From: Roseiterribacter gracilis
GTDB lineage: Bacteria; Pseudomonadota; Alphaproteobacteria; BOG-932; Roseiterribacteraceae
Reading direction: 5' to 3'
Assembly: GCA_018332375.1 (NCBI GenBank)
Contig: BOPV01000001.1
Span: forward strand, 1,922,001 to 1,986,000
Length of the DNA stretch: 64,000 nucleotides
The notes under the pieces are model-generated. The model ran no database searches, was not told the origin of the DNA, and worked only from the letters and a program-made list of their open reading frames with translations. Of the stretch, positions 44,198-53,053 are shown in pieces; the first letter of the stretch is position 1; each line of letters begins with the position of its first letter. The translations under genes were made by a program, and so were the position numbers.

Positions 44198-44880
44198 AGC
44201 AGGTCCTCGTAGAACCCGCCGAACTGGCGCGCCTCGTCGACAAGATGCACTTCGGCGATCCAATGGCGCGCCAAACCGCGCACATCCGGCGCACGCATCG
44301 GCAGATCGTTGCCGGGCGCGACATAGGAATGGCGCAGCTCGGCGGGAATCTTCTTGTGCGGGAATTCGCCGATCAGATGACCGGCGATTTCGCCGCCAAA
44401 GCCCCAGCCCAGATCGCGTGACATCGCGACGGCAAAGTCGAACAACGCAGCGCCGGTAAGATCGGGCTCGGCGCGGAACAGGTGCTCGATCGCCGCGTAG
44501 ACGCGCGGCAAGTCGATGCGCAACTGATGTTTGCGCGAATCGTCCCCCAGCACATAGGTGCGGCCAAGATCGGCCTCCCACGCAGCCAGAACCGGCCCGA
44601 GATCGACGAACAAGATGTCGTCCTCTTCGATCACGCGGTCGGGCGGCTCGTGCGCATAGGGCAGCAACGTATTCACGCCCGCACGCACGACGCGCTTATG
44701 CCAATGGAGTTTGATTCCGTAGGCGCTGCGCGCGAGATCGTGAATCTCGCGGCTTAGTTCCGACTCAGTAATGCCGGGCCGGACCAGATCGCGTTCGATA
44801 TCGTCGAACAAAGCAAGGCCGATCCGCCGTGCCTCTTGCAACGCGGCAGCTGGATCGACGTCCAAGGTCAGCGCGCTCAT
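44188..44880 (-). CDS. M24-family metallopeptidase (aminopeptidase P/creatinase fold)
   Basis: A protein of about 230 residues with the pita-bread fold: GITESELSREIHDLARSAYG, KRVVRAGVNTLLPYAHEPPD, DDILFVDLGPVLAAWEADLG (two metal-binding aspartates), GFGGEIAGHLIGEFPH (metal His) and HWIAEVHLVDEARQFGGFYED (glutamates). It would remove N-terminal residues or act on a related small substrate. The ATG at 44880 overlaps the metE stop (ATGA), so it is co-translated with metE; the longer frame to 45219 lies within metE. Confidence 0.87.
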   Translation of the reverse strand: MSALTLDVDPAAALQEARRIGLALFDDIERDLVRPGITESELSREIHDLARSAYGIKLHWHKRVVRAGVNTLLPYAHEPPDRVIEEDDILFVDLGPVLAAWEADLGRTYVLGDDSRKHQLRIDLPRVYAAIEHLFRAEPDLTGAALFDFAVAMSRDLGWGFGGEIAGHLIGEFPHKKIPAELRHSYVAPGNDLPMRAPDVRGLARHWIAEVHLVDEARQFGGFYEDLLQA

Positions 44881-47132
44881 TGCGCCAGCTCCGCGCGCAC
44901 CGTCTTGGCGGCTGCGACCAGCGCCCGCAGCGCCGGATCGACGTCGCGCCAAGCCCGCGTCTTGAGCCCGCAATCGGGATTCACCCACACGCGTTCGGGC
45001 GCGTAGCTGCGCACCGCCGTCCGGATCAAGCCGGCCAGCTCTGCTTCGTCGGGAACGCGCGGCGAGTGAATGTCGTACACGCCAGGACCGACCTCGTTCA
45101 GCCGGTGCCCCGCCACCGAAGACAGGATCGACATGTCGGAGCGCGCCGCTTCGATCGAAATCACGTCGGCGTCCAACGCTTCGATCGCCGCCATGATGTC
45201 GGAGAATTCCGCGTAGCACATATGGGTGTGGATCTGCGTCGCATCGCCGACGCCGCCGGTCGCGATGCGGAATGACTCCACCGCCCAGCGCAGGAAATTG
45301 GCGCGTTGCGATGCTTCCAGCGGCAGGGCTTCGCGCAGCGCTGCTTCATCGACCTGCACGACGCGCAAGCCAGCGCGTTCGAGGTCGATGACTTCGTCGC
45401 GAATGGCGACCGCAATCTGCCGACAGGTTGCTTCCAACGGCTGGTCGTCGCGCACGAACGACCATTTGAGGATCGTGACCGGCCCGGTCAGCATGCCCTT
45501 CACCGGCTTCTTCGACAGCGACTGCGCGTAGACGGCAAGATCGACGGTCATTGCGTTTCGCCGCTGCACGTCGCCGAACAGGATCGGCGGCTTGACGCAG
45601 CGCGACCCGTAGGACTGCACCCAGCCCGCTTCGGTCACCGCAAACCCGTCAAGCTGTTCGCCGAAGAACTCGACCATGTCGTTGCGTTCGGGTTCGCCGT
45701 GCACCAGCACGTCGAGACCGATGTCCTCTTGCGCCGCGACGGCATAGGCGACTGCGTCGCGCATCGCCTGGTCGTAGCCTGCCGTGTCCAACGTGCCGCG
45801 ACGATGAGCGGCGCGGGCTTGGCGAATATCGTCGGTTTGCGGGAACGAGCCGATCGTCGTGGTCGGCAGCAGCGGCAAGGCCAAGGTCGCACGCTGGGCG
45901 GTGGCGCGCGCGTCGTAGCTTTTGCGCTTCCACGATTTGGCATCGAACGAGCGGACGCGCGCGCGGATGGTTTCGTTGCGCACGCGCGACGAGGCGGCGC
46001 GGCAGGCAACGACCAAATCCGATACGCGCAGCTCTTGTTCGATTGCGCCGGCGCCATAGACCGCACCTTTGGACAAGGTCGCGATCTCGCCCAGCTTCTC
46101 ATCGGCAAAGGCGAGCCAGCTTTTCAGCTCAGGGTCCAGCCTGTGTTCGCGCCCGAGCGACACCGGCACGTGCAGCAGCGAGCAGCTTGGCGCGACGAGC
46201 AGGCGCGACGCGTCGCGCCGATCGGCAACCGTGCGGATCGTCGTCAGGGCACGCCGCAAATCGCAGCGCCAGACATTGCGGCCGTCGACGACGCCCAGCG
46301 ACAGGACCTTGTCGGCCGGAATCTTGGCCAACGCAGGTTGCAGATCGGCGGCACCGTGCACGAGATCGAGATGCACGCCTTCGACCGGCAGCGTTGCGAC
46401 CAAATCCAGATTGTCGCCCAGCGGCGCGAAGTACGAGGTCAGCAACAGCTTGGGCCGTTGCTCGAACGCCAATGCGTCATAGGTGCGGCGCAATGCGGCC
46501 TGCAGACGTTCGTTGGCGTCGAGCGCCAGAACCGGCTCGTCGATCTGCACCCAATCGGCGCCGGCCGATTTCAGCACGCGCAGCAAATTCGCATAGACTG
46601 GCAACAGACCGTCGAGCAGATCGAGCGGATCGAAGCCCGGCGCTTTCGACAGATGTAGCAACGTCACCGGCCCCAGCAGCACCGGGCGCGCAACGCCGCC
46701 GGCGCTTGCTTCGCGATAGGACAGTAGCTGCGCCGCGTCGCTGAGCTGAAAGCGCTGCCCGCGCACCAGTTCGGGCACCAGATGGTGATAGTTGGTGTCG
46801 AACCATTTGGTCATTTCGAGCGGCGCCGCACCGCCCTTCTCGCCGCGCGCCATCGCGAAATAGCGGCGCAGGCCGGTCAGGCCGGCGAAGCGTTCGGGCA
46901 CAATGCCGACCGCGAGCGCGGTATCGAGCACATGGTCGTAGAGCGAGAAGTCACCGCACGGCACGACGTCCAAACCCGCGGCGCGTTGGGTGTCGCGCGC
47001 GGTCGCGCGCAGCCGGCTCGCCGTCGCTTCGAGATCGGCTTCCGACCGCTCGCCGCTCCAGAACGATTCCAGCGCACGCTTTAAATCGCGCGCGCGGCCG
47101 ATGCGGGGATAGCCGAGTGTCGTTGCCTGCAC
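44877..47132 (-). CDS. metE: cobalamin-independent methionine synthase
   Basis: A 751-residue zinc enzyme that transfers a methyl group from 5-methyltetrahydropteroyltri-glutamate to homocysteine. Start: TTLGYPRIGRARDLKRALE. Zinc ligands are in the C-terminal domain: His and Cys in QIHTHMCYAEFSD and Cys in WVNPDCGLKTRAW. GMLTGPVTILKWSFVRDDQP and LVHGEPERNDMVEFFGEQ are signature segments. The start codon is GTG at 47132, with AGGAGGA 6 nt upstream. The leader of about 114 bp shared with the divergent Lrp gene has no recognisable riboswitch. Confidence 0.97.
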   Translation of the reverse strand: MQATTLGYPRIGRARDLKRALESFWSGERSEADLEATASRLRATARDTQRAAGLDVVPCGDFSLYDHVLDTALAVGIVPERFAGLTGLRRYFAMARGEKGGAAPLEMTKWFDTNYHHLVPELVRGQRFQLSDAAQLLSYREASAGGVARPVLLGPVTLLHLSKAPGFDPLDLLDGLLPVYANLLRVLKSAGADWVQIDEPVLALDANERLQAALRRTYDALAFEQRPKLLLTSYFAPLGDNLDLVATLPVEGVHLDLVHGAADLQPALAKIPADKVLSLGVVDGRNVWRCDLRRALTTIRTVADRRDASRLLVAPSCSLLHVPVSLGREHRLDPELKSWLAFADEKLGEIATLSKGAVYGAGAIEQELRVSDLVVACRAASSRVRNETIRARVRSFDAKSWKRKSYDARATAQRATLALPLLPTTTIGSFPQTDDIRQARAAHRRGTLDTAGYDQAMRDAVAYAVAAQEDIGLDVLVHGEPERNDMVEFFGEQLDGFAVTEAGWVQSYGSRCVKPPILFGDVQRRNAMTVDLAVYAQSLSKKPVKGMLTGPVTILKWSFVRDDQPLEATCRQIAVAIRDEVIDLERAGLRVVQVDEAALREALPLEASQRANFLRWAVESFRIATGGVGDATQIHTHMCYAEFSDIMAAIEALDADVISIEAARSDMSILSSVAGHRLNEVGPGVYDIHSPRVPDEAELAGLIRTAVRSYAPERVWVNPDCGLKTRAWRDVDPALRALVAAAKTVRAELAQ

Positions 47133-47246
47133 GTCCAGTCCTCCTGTTTAGGTGGGCATGGGTACGCCGGAGGCTTGCGCGACGTCCTTGCATTCTGGCC
47201 CGCTTCCCAGGCCTATTCTGCAGGAAACCAGCAAGATAGGTGATCC

Positions 47247-47780
47247 GTGCGCAAGAAAGCCGCAAAAGAACCTGGAATGATCGAACGTGCGGCACGACCG
47301 GACGTGCCGGCGCTGGATGCGTTCGACATCAAGATCCTCGGCGCGCTGCGGGACAATGCGCGCGCCAGCAACGTCGAGATCGCGGAGAAAATCGGCCTGA
47401 CCGAGTCGACCTGCTCGCGCCGGATCAAGCGACTCGAAGAAGACCGCGTCATCACCGGCTATCATCTGGGGCTGGAGCCGGATTTCGTCGGCGTCGGCTT
47501 GATCGCCTTCGTCACCTTGGTGCTGGAGAATTTCAACGAGCAAACCGCCGATCGGTTCGCGCGCGAGATTCGCGCCATGCCGGAAGTCGTCTCCTGTCAC
47601 ATCGTATCGGGCGGCTTCGACGCGCTGCTGCATATTGCGGCGGCGGATCTGCGCTCCTTTTCGACCTTCGTGCTCGACCGGCTGCGGCTGCTGCCGGGCG
47701 TCAAGGACCTGCGGTCTAGTTTCGTCATGCGCAGCTTGAAGGATTCGACCTCGTTACCGATTGCACGGAGCGCCGGCTGA
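47247..47780 (+). CDS. Lrp/AsnC-family regulator, divergent from metE
   Basis: A 177-residue regulator. LDAFDIKILGALRDNARASN and VEIAEKIGLTESTCSRRIKR LEED form the N-terminal helix-turn-helix; the C-terminal half is the RAM/AsnC effector-binding domain (VVSCHIVSGGFDALLHIAA, LPGVKDLRSSFVMRSLKDST). The start is GTG at 47247 after AGGTGA; an ATG at 47277 is also possible. Divergence from metE across 114 bp suggests it controls methionine synthesis, perhaps sensing methionine; this is inferred. Confidence 0.92.
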   Translation: MRKKAAKEPGMIERAARPDVPALDAFDIKILGALRDNARASNVEIAEKIGLTESTCSRRIKRLEEDRVITGYHLGLEPDFVGVGLIAFVTLVLENFNEQTADRFAREIRAMPEVVSCHIVSGGFDALLHIAAADLRSFSTFVLDRLRLLPGVKDLRSSFVMRSLKDSTSLPIARSAG

Positions 47781-47860
47781 CGTTCGTCAGACGAACAGGC
47801 TCGGTCGAGGTCTTCTGTCCTTTGCCAATTCAGAAAGGATTTCACGCCAAAAAAGACGGC

Positions 47861-49786
47861 GTGCGCACACTGCCTCTCCTTCTTCTGCTGCTGTTGCTGA
47901 TCGCCCGGCCGGGCATCGGCGCAACCGTGCCCGCCATTGACGGTGAAACCACTGTGATTGGTGCGGAGCTGGAGCGGCTCGACGGTGCCGGCGACGACGC
48001 GACGATCCAGGACGTTCTGTCGCCGGCGTTGCAGGCACGGTTTCACCCGGTCGGCACGCCGCGCCCGTCGGTGGCGCCGCGCGACGGTACGGTCTGGTTC
48101 CGGGTCACGATCGATCTGCCGCCGCAGCCCGACTTTCAGATCGCGAGCAACGCCGTCCGTGCCGACATCATCGACCTGTTTGCAGTCGATCGTGCCGGCA
48201 ACGTGCTGCGCCAGAGCGAAGGCGGGTTGCGCGCGCGCGACGGCCGCTGGTCGTCGCTGAAACTGTTTCATCTGGGCGAGCCGCAGATCACCGTCTATCT
48301 GCGCATGCGCACGCACTACATTTCAGCGGCACCGCTGCGTATCGAATCGCTGAATGCGGCGGCTGCGCGCGACCAGCAGTTCGAACATACGATCATGCTG
48401 CTGTTGGGCGCCTTGCTGGTCACCGCGCTCGCCTTCGCGTCGATGTGGTACCGGCTCGGCGGGGCAGTGCATCGCAACGGCCTTGCGATGTCGCTGTTCG
48501 GTCTGCCGCTGGCGCAGATGTTTCTCGGGCTCGACCGCGTCACCTGGCCGACGGCGTTGCTCGAACCGGCGCTGAACCGGTTTCTCTATCAGTTCTTCAT
48601 CGGCGGCTTTTACGCGTCGATCCTGCTCTTCGCGCTGCATTTCCTGCAGCTCGACAAAACGAAGCGTCTGGCGCGCACCATCCGCACCCTGGCGCCGACT
48701 GCTTTTGCGGCGCTTCTTGTGGTGCCTGTGCTGCCGTCGTCGATCGGCCTGCCGCTGACCAATCTCTGCATCACCGCCGCGCTGGTTGCAGGATCCGTGT
48801 TGTGCATCTGGGCGCTGGTCACACGCTCGCAGCACAAGCTGCTGATCCTGGCTTTCGCCATTCCGACTGCGCTGTCGCTGGGCATCCAGACCGCCGCCGC
48901 ATCGCAGCTCGTCCCGTGGCAGCCGATCTGGCAGTGGCTGACCGCCGTCCCGATGCTGGCGATGCCGTTCGGTGCGGCTGCCTTGCTGGCCGATTCGGTG
49001 CGACGGCGCATGCAGACCTTGGTCGAGGAACGCACGCGCGCTTTGACCGAGGCGGTCGAATCGCGCGACCGCGTGCTGCGGCTGGTCGCGCACGATCTGC
49101 GCAACCCGGTCGGATCGATTCACGCGGCAAGCGAGCTGCTGCTGTCGACGCCGTCGGACCGGTCCCGCGATCGTTTGCTGCATGCGGTGCAAGCCGGCAG
49201 CGAAGCCGCGTTGCGTCTGATGGACGATCTGCTCGACGTGGCAGCGATCGAAAACGGCTCGGTCGCAATCCAGAACGAAGATGTCGAAGCGTCGAGCTGG
49301 CTGCGCCAGCGCTGCGAATTGCTGCGCCTCACCGCCGAGCGCAAATCGCTGTTGCTGCAAGTTCGCACGCCCGGCCCCTGCTTCGCCTGGTTCGATCCCG
49401 CGCGCACCGGACAGGCCTTGGACAATCTGGCGGGCAATGCGCTGAAATTCAGCCCGCGCGGCAGCATCGTCACAATCGAGCTGATCGACGCCGACGACGA
49501 AATTCGCTTCGTCGTCACCGATCAGGGTCCCGGCATTGCAGCGCCCGAGCTGACGCGGCTGTTCGGCGAATTCGAAACCGGCGCTGCCCGCCCCACCGGC
49601 GGCGAACGCAGCACCGGCCTAGGTCTCACGATCGCGCGCACCTTGATCCATGCGCAGCGCGGCAAGATTACAGTCGAAAGCGGGCCAGGAACGGGATCGA
49701 GCTTTACGATCCATCTGCCGCGCGATCCGACGCGCGGATCAATCGGCCGCGTTGTCGGCGCGGCTGGCCAAGTTCGTCCCGCGTAG
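47861..49786 (+). CDS. 7TMR-DISM-type sensor histidine kinase
   Basis: A protein of about 641 residues. A signal peptide (poly-Leu, cut near GIGA) is followed by a periplasmic DISM extracellular domain (to about residue 180; DGTVWFRVTIDLP), seven transmembrane helices (MLLLGALLVTALAFASMWYR onward), and a kinase core: LVAHDLRNPVGSIHAASELL with the phospho-His, then LDNLAGNALKFSPRG, VVTDQGPGIA and STGLGLTIARTLI. The start is uncertain: GTG 47861 gives the best signal peptide; a TTG at 47822 is also in frame. Its 3' end overlaps the convergent AI-2E gene by 48 bp. No response regulator is adjacent. Confidence 0.88.
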   Translation: MRTLPLLLLLLLLIARPGIGATVPAIDGETTVIGAELERLDGAGDDATIQDVLSPALQARFHPVGTPRPSVAPRDGTVWFRVTIDLPPQPDFQIASNAVRADIIDLFAVDRAGNVLRQSEGGLRARDGRWSSLKLFHLGEPQITVYLRMRTHYISAAPLRIESLNAAAARDQQFEHTIMLLLGALLVTALAFASMWYRLGGAVHRNGLAMSLFGLPLAQMFLGLDRVTWPTALLEPALNRFLYQFFIGGFYASILLFALHFLQLDKTKRLARTIRTLAPTAFAALLVVPVLPSSIGLPLTNLCITAALVAGSVLCIWALVTRSQHKLLILAFAIPTALSLGIQTAAASQLVPWQPIWQWLTAVPMLAMPFGAAALLADSVRRRMQTLVEERTRALTEAVESRDRVLRLVAHDLRNPVGSIHAASELLLSTPSDRSRDRLLHAVQAGSEAALRLMDDLLDVAAIENGSVAIQNEDVEASSWLRQRCELLRLTAERKSLLLQVRTPGPCFAWFDPARTGQALDNLAGNALKFSPRGSIVTIELIDADDEIRFVVTDQGPGIAAPELTRLFGEFETGAARPTGGERSTGLGLTIARTLIHAQRGKITVESGPGTGSSFTIHLPRDPTRGSIGRVVGAAGQVRPA

Positions 49787-51646
49787 CGCCGCAACCGCGG
49801 TCGCAAGTTTCTCAACCGTTTCGCGCAACGTCGTTGCGACGCCTTCGGCACCGTTCGATTCGGCGCTGCGTTCGACGTCGCTCGTCTGCCCGAACAAAGC
49901 CAGCAGCACCGGCACGTTGGGCGGCACGCCGCGACGCAGGCGGCGATGCGCAATGCGCACATAGGCCGGGCTGGGCGCGCGCGCAAAACACTGGCACGCG
50001 ATTGCGACGGTCGACAGATCTTCGGTCGCCAACGACGACATGCTGCTGCTGATCCGCGTGCCGATGTCGCGCAGCGCCAGCAGACGCGCCACGACCACGG
50101 CCGCCGGCATGTCCAGCGCACCGCGGCCGGGCACGCACAGAACCGGCACGTCATGTTCCAGACGCGGTGCGGCGGCGCGCTCTTCGGGAGAATTGCTTTC
50201 TTCGACCGCGAGATCCGACACGAGATCGATTACGCTCAGCATATGCTCGACCAGACGCTGCTGGTCGGGCGGGCTCAACGAACCGCGATCGACGTCGTTC
50301 TGCGCCAAAGCCAGCGCCGGCAGCACGACATCGGCAAAGAACGCGTCGAGCGTACGGTTGGTGAGAAACGCTTCGGCTTGCGTGCCCGCTTCGATCGCGT
50401 CGCCTGCCAGCAGCCGTTGATAGAAGGTTTCTTCCGGCGCCAGCACCTCTTCATTGCCGAGCAGCACCGCGATGGTTTCGAATTGCGGCACGTGCCGTCC
50501 CAGCACGACGAGACACACAGTCAGCGGCGTTGCGACCAGCAGACCGATCGGTCCCCACAACCACGCCCAGAAGGTGATCGCCACCATATAGGCAAGCGGC
50601 GACAGGCCCGTGCTGTGCCCGTAGAGCAGCGGTTCGATCAGATTACCGGTGACGACTTCGACGCTGAAAAACAGCGCCATCGTCCACAATGCCATCGACC
50701 AGCCCGGATCGACCGCAACGCCGAGCACGATCGGACACAGGCTGGCGAGAATAGGGCCCAGCACCGGAATGAAGCGCAGCACCCACGCCGCCAATCCCCA
50801 CAATAGCGGATTGGGAATTCCGATCAGCCACAGGCCGAGTCCGATCTGCAGACCGAAGGCTGCATTGACGAAAAGCTGGACCAGCAGATAGCGGCTGACG
50901 CGCCGCGCCGCATCGTCAAGCGCGGCGGTGGTGCGGTGAATATCGTGCGAGCCTGCAATCCGGATCAGCCGGTCGCGCAGATCTTCGCGTTGCAGCAGCA
51001 AGAAAATCAAAAACACCAACACCAGCGCCGCAACACCCAGCGGGCGCAGCAGCGGTGCTACGAAATTCTCCAGCAGTTGGAGCGACGATGGCGGCGGTTG
51101 ATGAATCTCGACCGGCAGCGGCGGCGTGGTCGGCGGCACATTTGGCGCCGGCTTCTTCGGTTGGTCGCGCGAACCATCCAGTTCGGCCTGCAAGGTCTCG
51201 ACCATGTTGGTGGCGCGCGTGACGATGTCGGACTGGCCCTCTTGTTTCAGGGCCCGCAGCTTGGTTTGCACGTTGCGCTGATAGTCGGGCAACTGTCCGA
51301 CCAGCGCCGTCAGCTGCCCGCCGACGACGAAGCCGAGACTGGCAACCACTGCGACCGCGACGGCGACGACGATTGCGACCGAGAAAATGCGGCCGCTGCC
51401 GGCCCGGCGCAGCCGCCGCACCGGCGGGCCTAGAATAAAAGCAAGCAAGGTCGCGACGACGAAGGGAATGAAGATCTCGCGCCCGACATACAGCGCGCCG
51501 ACGATCGCCAAGCCGGCCAGGATCGACAAAGCGGTCTCATAGCCACGCCGGTCCGTCGGCCGCACGCGGATGCCACGCCCCGATGCCGGCCCAGGCTCGT
51601 TCGGTGCGGCAGCAATGCCGCCCGGGTCGCGCGCACCAAGGGTCAT
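49739..51646 (-). CDS. AI-2E family (PerM) transporter with long C-terminal extension
   Basis: A 635-residue inner-membrane protein. The N-terminal part has about eight helices and family motifs: FIPFVVATLLAFILGPPVRR, FLLLQREDLRDRLIRI, WGLAAWVLRFIPVLGPILAS, GNLIEPLLYGHSTGLSPLAY, WGPIGLLVATPLTVCLVVLG. From about residue 400 there is an extension of some 230 residues without helices, including DVPVLCVPGRGALDMPAAVV, which looks like the first strand-helix of a B12-binding-like Rossmann fold. Substrates of the family vary (AI-2, protons, small solutes). The gene overlaps the convergent kinase gene by 48 bp. Confidence 0.9.
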   Translation of the reverse strand: MTLGARDPGGIAAAPNEPGPASGRGIRVRPTDRRGYETALSILAGLAIVGALYVGREIFIPFVVATLLAFILGPPVRRLRRAGSGRIFSVAIVVAVAVAVVASLGFVVGGQLTALVGQLPDYQRNVQTKLRALKQEGQSDIVTRATNMVETLQAELDGSRDQPKKPAPNVPPTTPPLPVEIHQPPPSSLQLLENFVAPLLRPLGVAALVLVFLIFLLLQREDLRDRLIRIAGSHDIHRTTAALDDAARRVSRYLLVQLFVNAAFGLQIGLGLWLIGIPNPLLWGLAAWVLRFIPVLGPILASLCPIVLGVAVDPGWSMALWTMALFFSVEVVTGNLIEPLLYGHSTGLSPLAYMVAITFWAWLWGPIGLLVATPLTVCLVVLGRHVPQFETIAVLLGNEEVLAPEETFYQRLLAGDAIEAGTQAEAFLTNRTLDAFFADVVLPALALAQNDVDRGSLSPPDQQRLVEHMLSVIDLVSDLAVEESNSPEERAAAPRLEHDVPVLCVPGRGALDMPAAVVVARLLALRDIGTRISSSMSSLATEDLSTVAIACQCFARAPSPAYVRIAHRRLRRGVPPNVPVLLALFGQTSDVERSAESNGAEGVATTLRETVEKLATAVAALRGTNLASRADNAAD

Positions 51647-51824
51647 GCCGCACCAACGTGCCCGCAGCCCGGATAGTTTCGTCCAGGCGCCGGGACGGAC
51701 AATTGCTCGGGCAATGGAACTGGCCAGGCAACCAGACCCGCCGTTCGGCCGCCAAAACCAAAAAAGGCCGGCTTCGGCTGCTTAAATCGGACGGGCGCGC
51801 CCGGATGCTTTAGGGTCGCGCGCC

Positions 51825-52118
51825 ATGACCGAAAACACCGTCGCTTTCCAACTCTCGCTTCGATTCGGCGCCAAGCCGATCAAAGCGGTCCTGCACGTCG
51901 CTGAGACCATCAGCCCGGCTGCGCGTGCGCGCCTGGCGACCTATGTCGACCAGGAAGAATTGCCCGACCCGATCCTGCTGGGGCAGATGTCGGCGACCGC
52001 GGCGCGTACCAACGCAGCGTATTTTCGCCAGAAGATCCTGCGCGAACCGGTGCCGATCTCGTTGTGGGAACGCAAAGACGGCGGCGCCTTCACCTGCAGC
52101 GCGAGCAACATGCCCTAA
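51825..52118 (+). CDS. conserved-looking small protein, unknown function
   Basis: A 97-residue protein that I do not recognise. It begins MTENTVAFQLSLRFGAKPIK and contains a proline-poor, mostly helical middle (AETISPAARARLATYVDQEE), and no cysteine pair, signal or helix for membranes. Its last 4 bases overlap the stop of the convergent PNPOx-like gene. The gene-like amino-acid content and the fit between neighbours support it, but the function is open. Confidence 0.6.
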   Translation: MTENTVAFQLSLRFGAKPIKAVLHVAETISPAARARLATYVDQEELPDPILLGQMSATAARTNAAYFRQKILREPVPISLWERKDGGAFTCSASNMP

Positions 52119-53053
52119 CTGGGCAACCATTCGCCGGTCGCAAGCGTGACCGGCGAAAACTCTCGAAAGACCCAGCGCAACGGCACCGCGTCCCGGCGAC
52201 GCCAGACCCGTTCGACGCGCACGCGCCACACACGTTCGGCGCCTTCGATGCGGTCCAGCTCGGGCCCGTCCCACAGAATTTCGGTCGTTCCCTGCACGTG
52301 CAGCAGGTCGCCGCGATCAAAGTCGATGAACAACAATCCCGCGCGCGGTTCGAGCAGCAGATTGCCGAGCGTGTTGAAATAGCGGTTGCCGCGAAAGTCG
52401 GGGATCGTCAGCAGATTCCCGTCATCGATGCGCACGAAGCCGGGCCGCCCGCCACGATGCGAAATGTCGGCACCGAACGCAGGACCGCTGCGCGTCGCCG
52501 TCGAAGTGGCGACAAAGAACGTGTCGGCGTTGCGGATCTGCGCCAACGCTTCTTCATCGAGTTGCGGCAGCCGTTCGAGCGCGCTCGTTTCGGCCGGCGG
52601 CACGTAATAGGCCTGCCGTCCTTGAATATATTGCGGGCAATTGCCGAAGCTCTGCAGCACTTCGAGCTGCAGCCCCTGTTCGTCACGCGCGACCACGCGC
52701 CCATTGGCGCGGTTGCGCCGGCGGGTTGCGAGATCGATGCCCAACAATGCGAACGGCGCATGCGGCACCAGCAACGGCGCGATCGGGTCGATCGCATCCG
52801 GTCCTGCATCAATAACGAGATGCTGCGGGTCGGGGCTGGCGATGAAGCCTTGCGGTCCTGCGAGCGTCGACGCCACCGGCCAACCGGCCGCGTCATTGGT
52901 CGCGATCACCACGAACGGCAGCATCGCGAAGAAAGCGCGATGCTGATCGGGCATGAAATCGCGGATCGGCGCGCCGCGCAGCTGCACGCCGGCACGAAGC
53001 TGCGCTTCGATCTCGCCGGCGTGGAACGGCGACTGGCCGATGAATTCCTGCAT
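52115..53053 (-). CDS. pyridoxamine 5'-phosphate oxidase family protein
   Basis: A 312-residue protein with a split-barrel flavin-binding fold: FVVIATNDAAGWPVASTLAG, then ADTFFVATSTATRSGPAFGA DISHRGG and GNRYFNTLGNLLLEPRAGLL FIDF. It resembles the group of PNPOx-like proteins that have an N-terminal extension and often sit with a GST. Substrate unknown. The start at 53053 overlaps the GST stop by one base (TGATG), so the two proteins are probably made together and act on the same electrophile or oxidant. Confidence 0.88.
   Translation of the reverse strand: MQEFIGQSPFHAGEIEAQLRAGVQLRGAPIRDFMPDQHRAFFAMLPFVVIATNDAAGWPVASTLAGPQGFIASPDPQHLVIDAGPDAIDPIAPLLVPHAPFALLGIDLATRRRNRANGRVVARDEQGLQLEVLQSFGNCPQYIQGRQAYYVPPAETSALERLPQLDEEALAQIRNADTFFVATSTATRSGPAFGADISHRGGRPGFVRIDDGNLLTIPDFRGNRYFNTLGNLLLEPRAGLLFIDFDRGDLLHVQGTTEILWDGPELDRIEGAERVWRVRVERVWRRRDAVPLRWVFREFSPVTLATGEWLPS

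Noticed and set aside
47133..47246. Possible cobalamin or SAM riboswitch ahead of metE
   Set aside because: The gap is only 114 bp and I see neither a B12-box-like sequence nor a paired SAM-type core.
51760..51778. Minus-strand terminator after the PNPOx-like unit (GCCG stem, then six T)
   Set aside because: The stem is only 4 bp with a mismatch next to it; too weak to call, although the T run is real.
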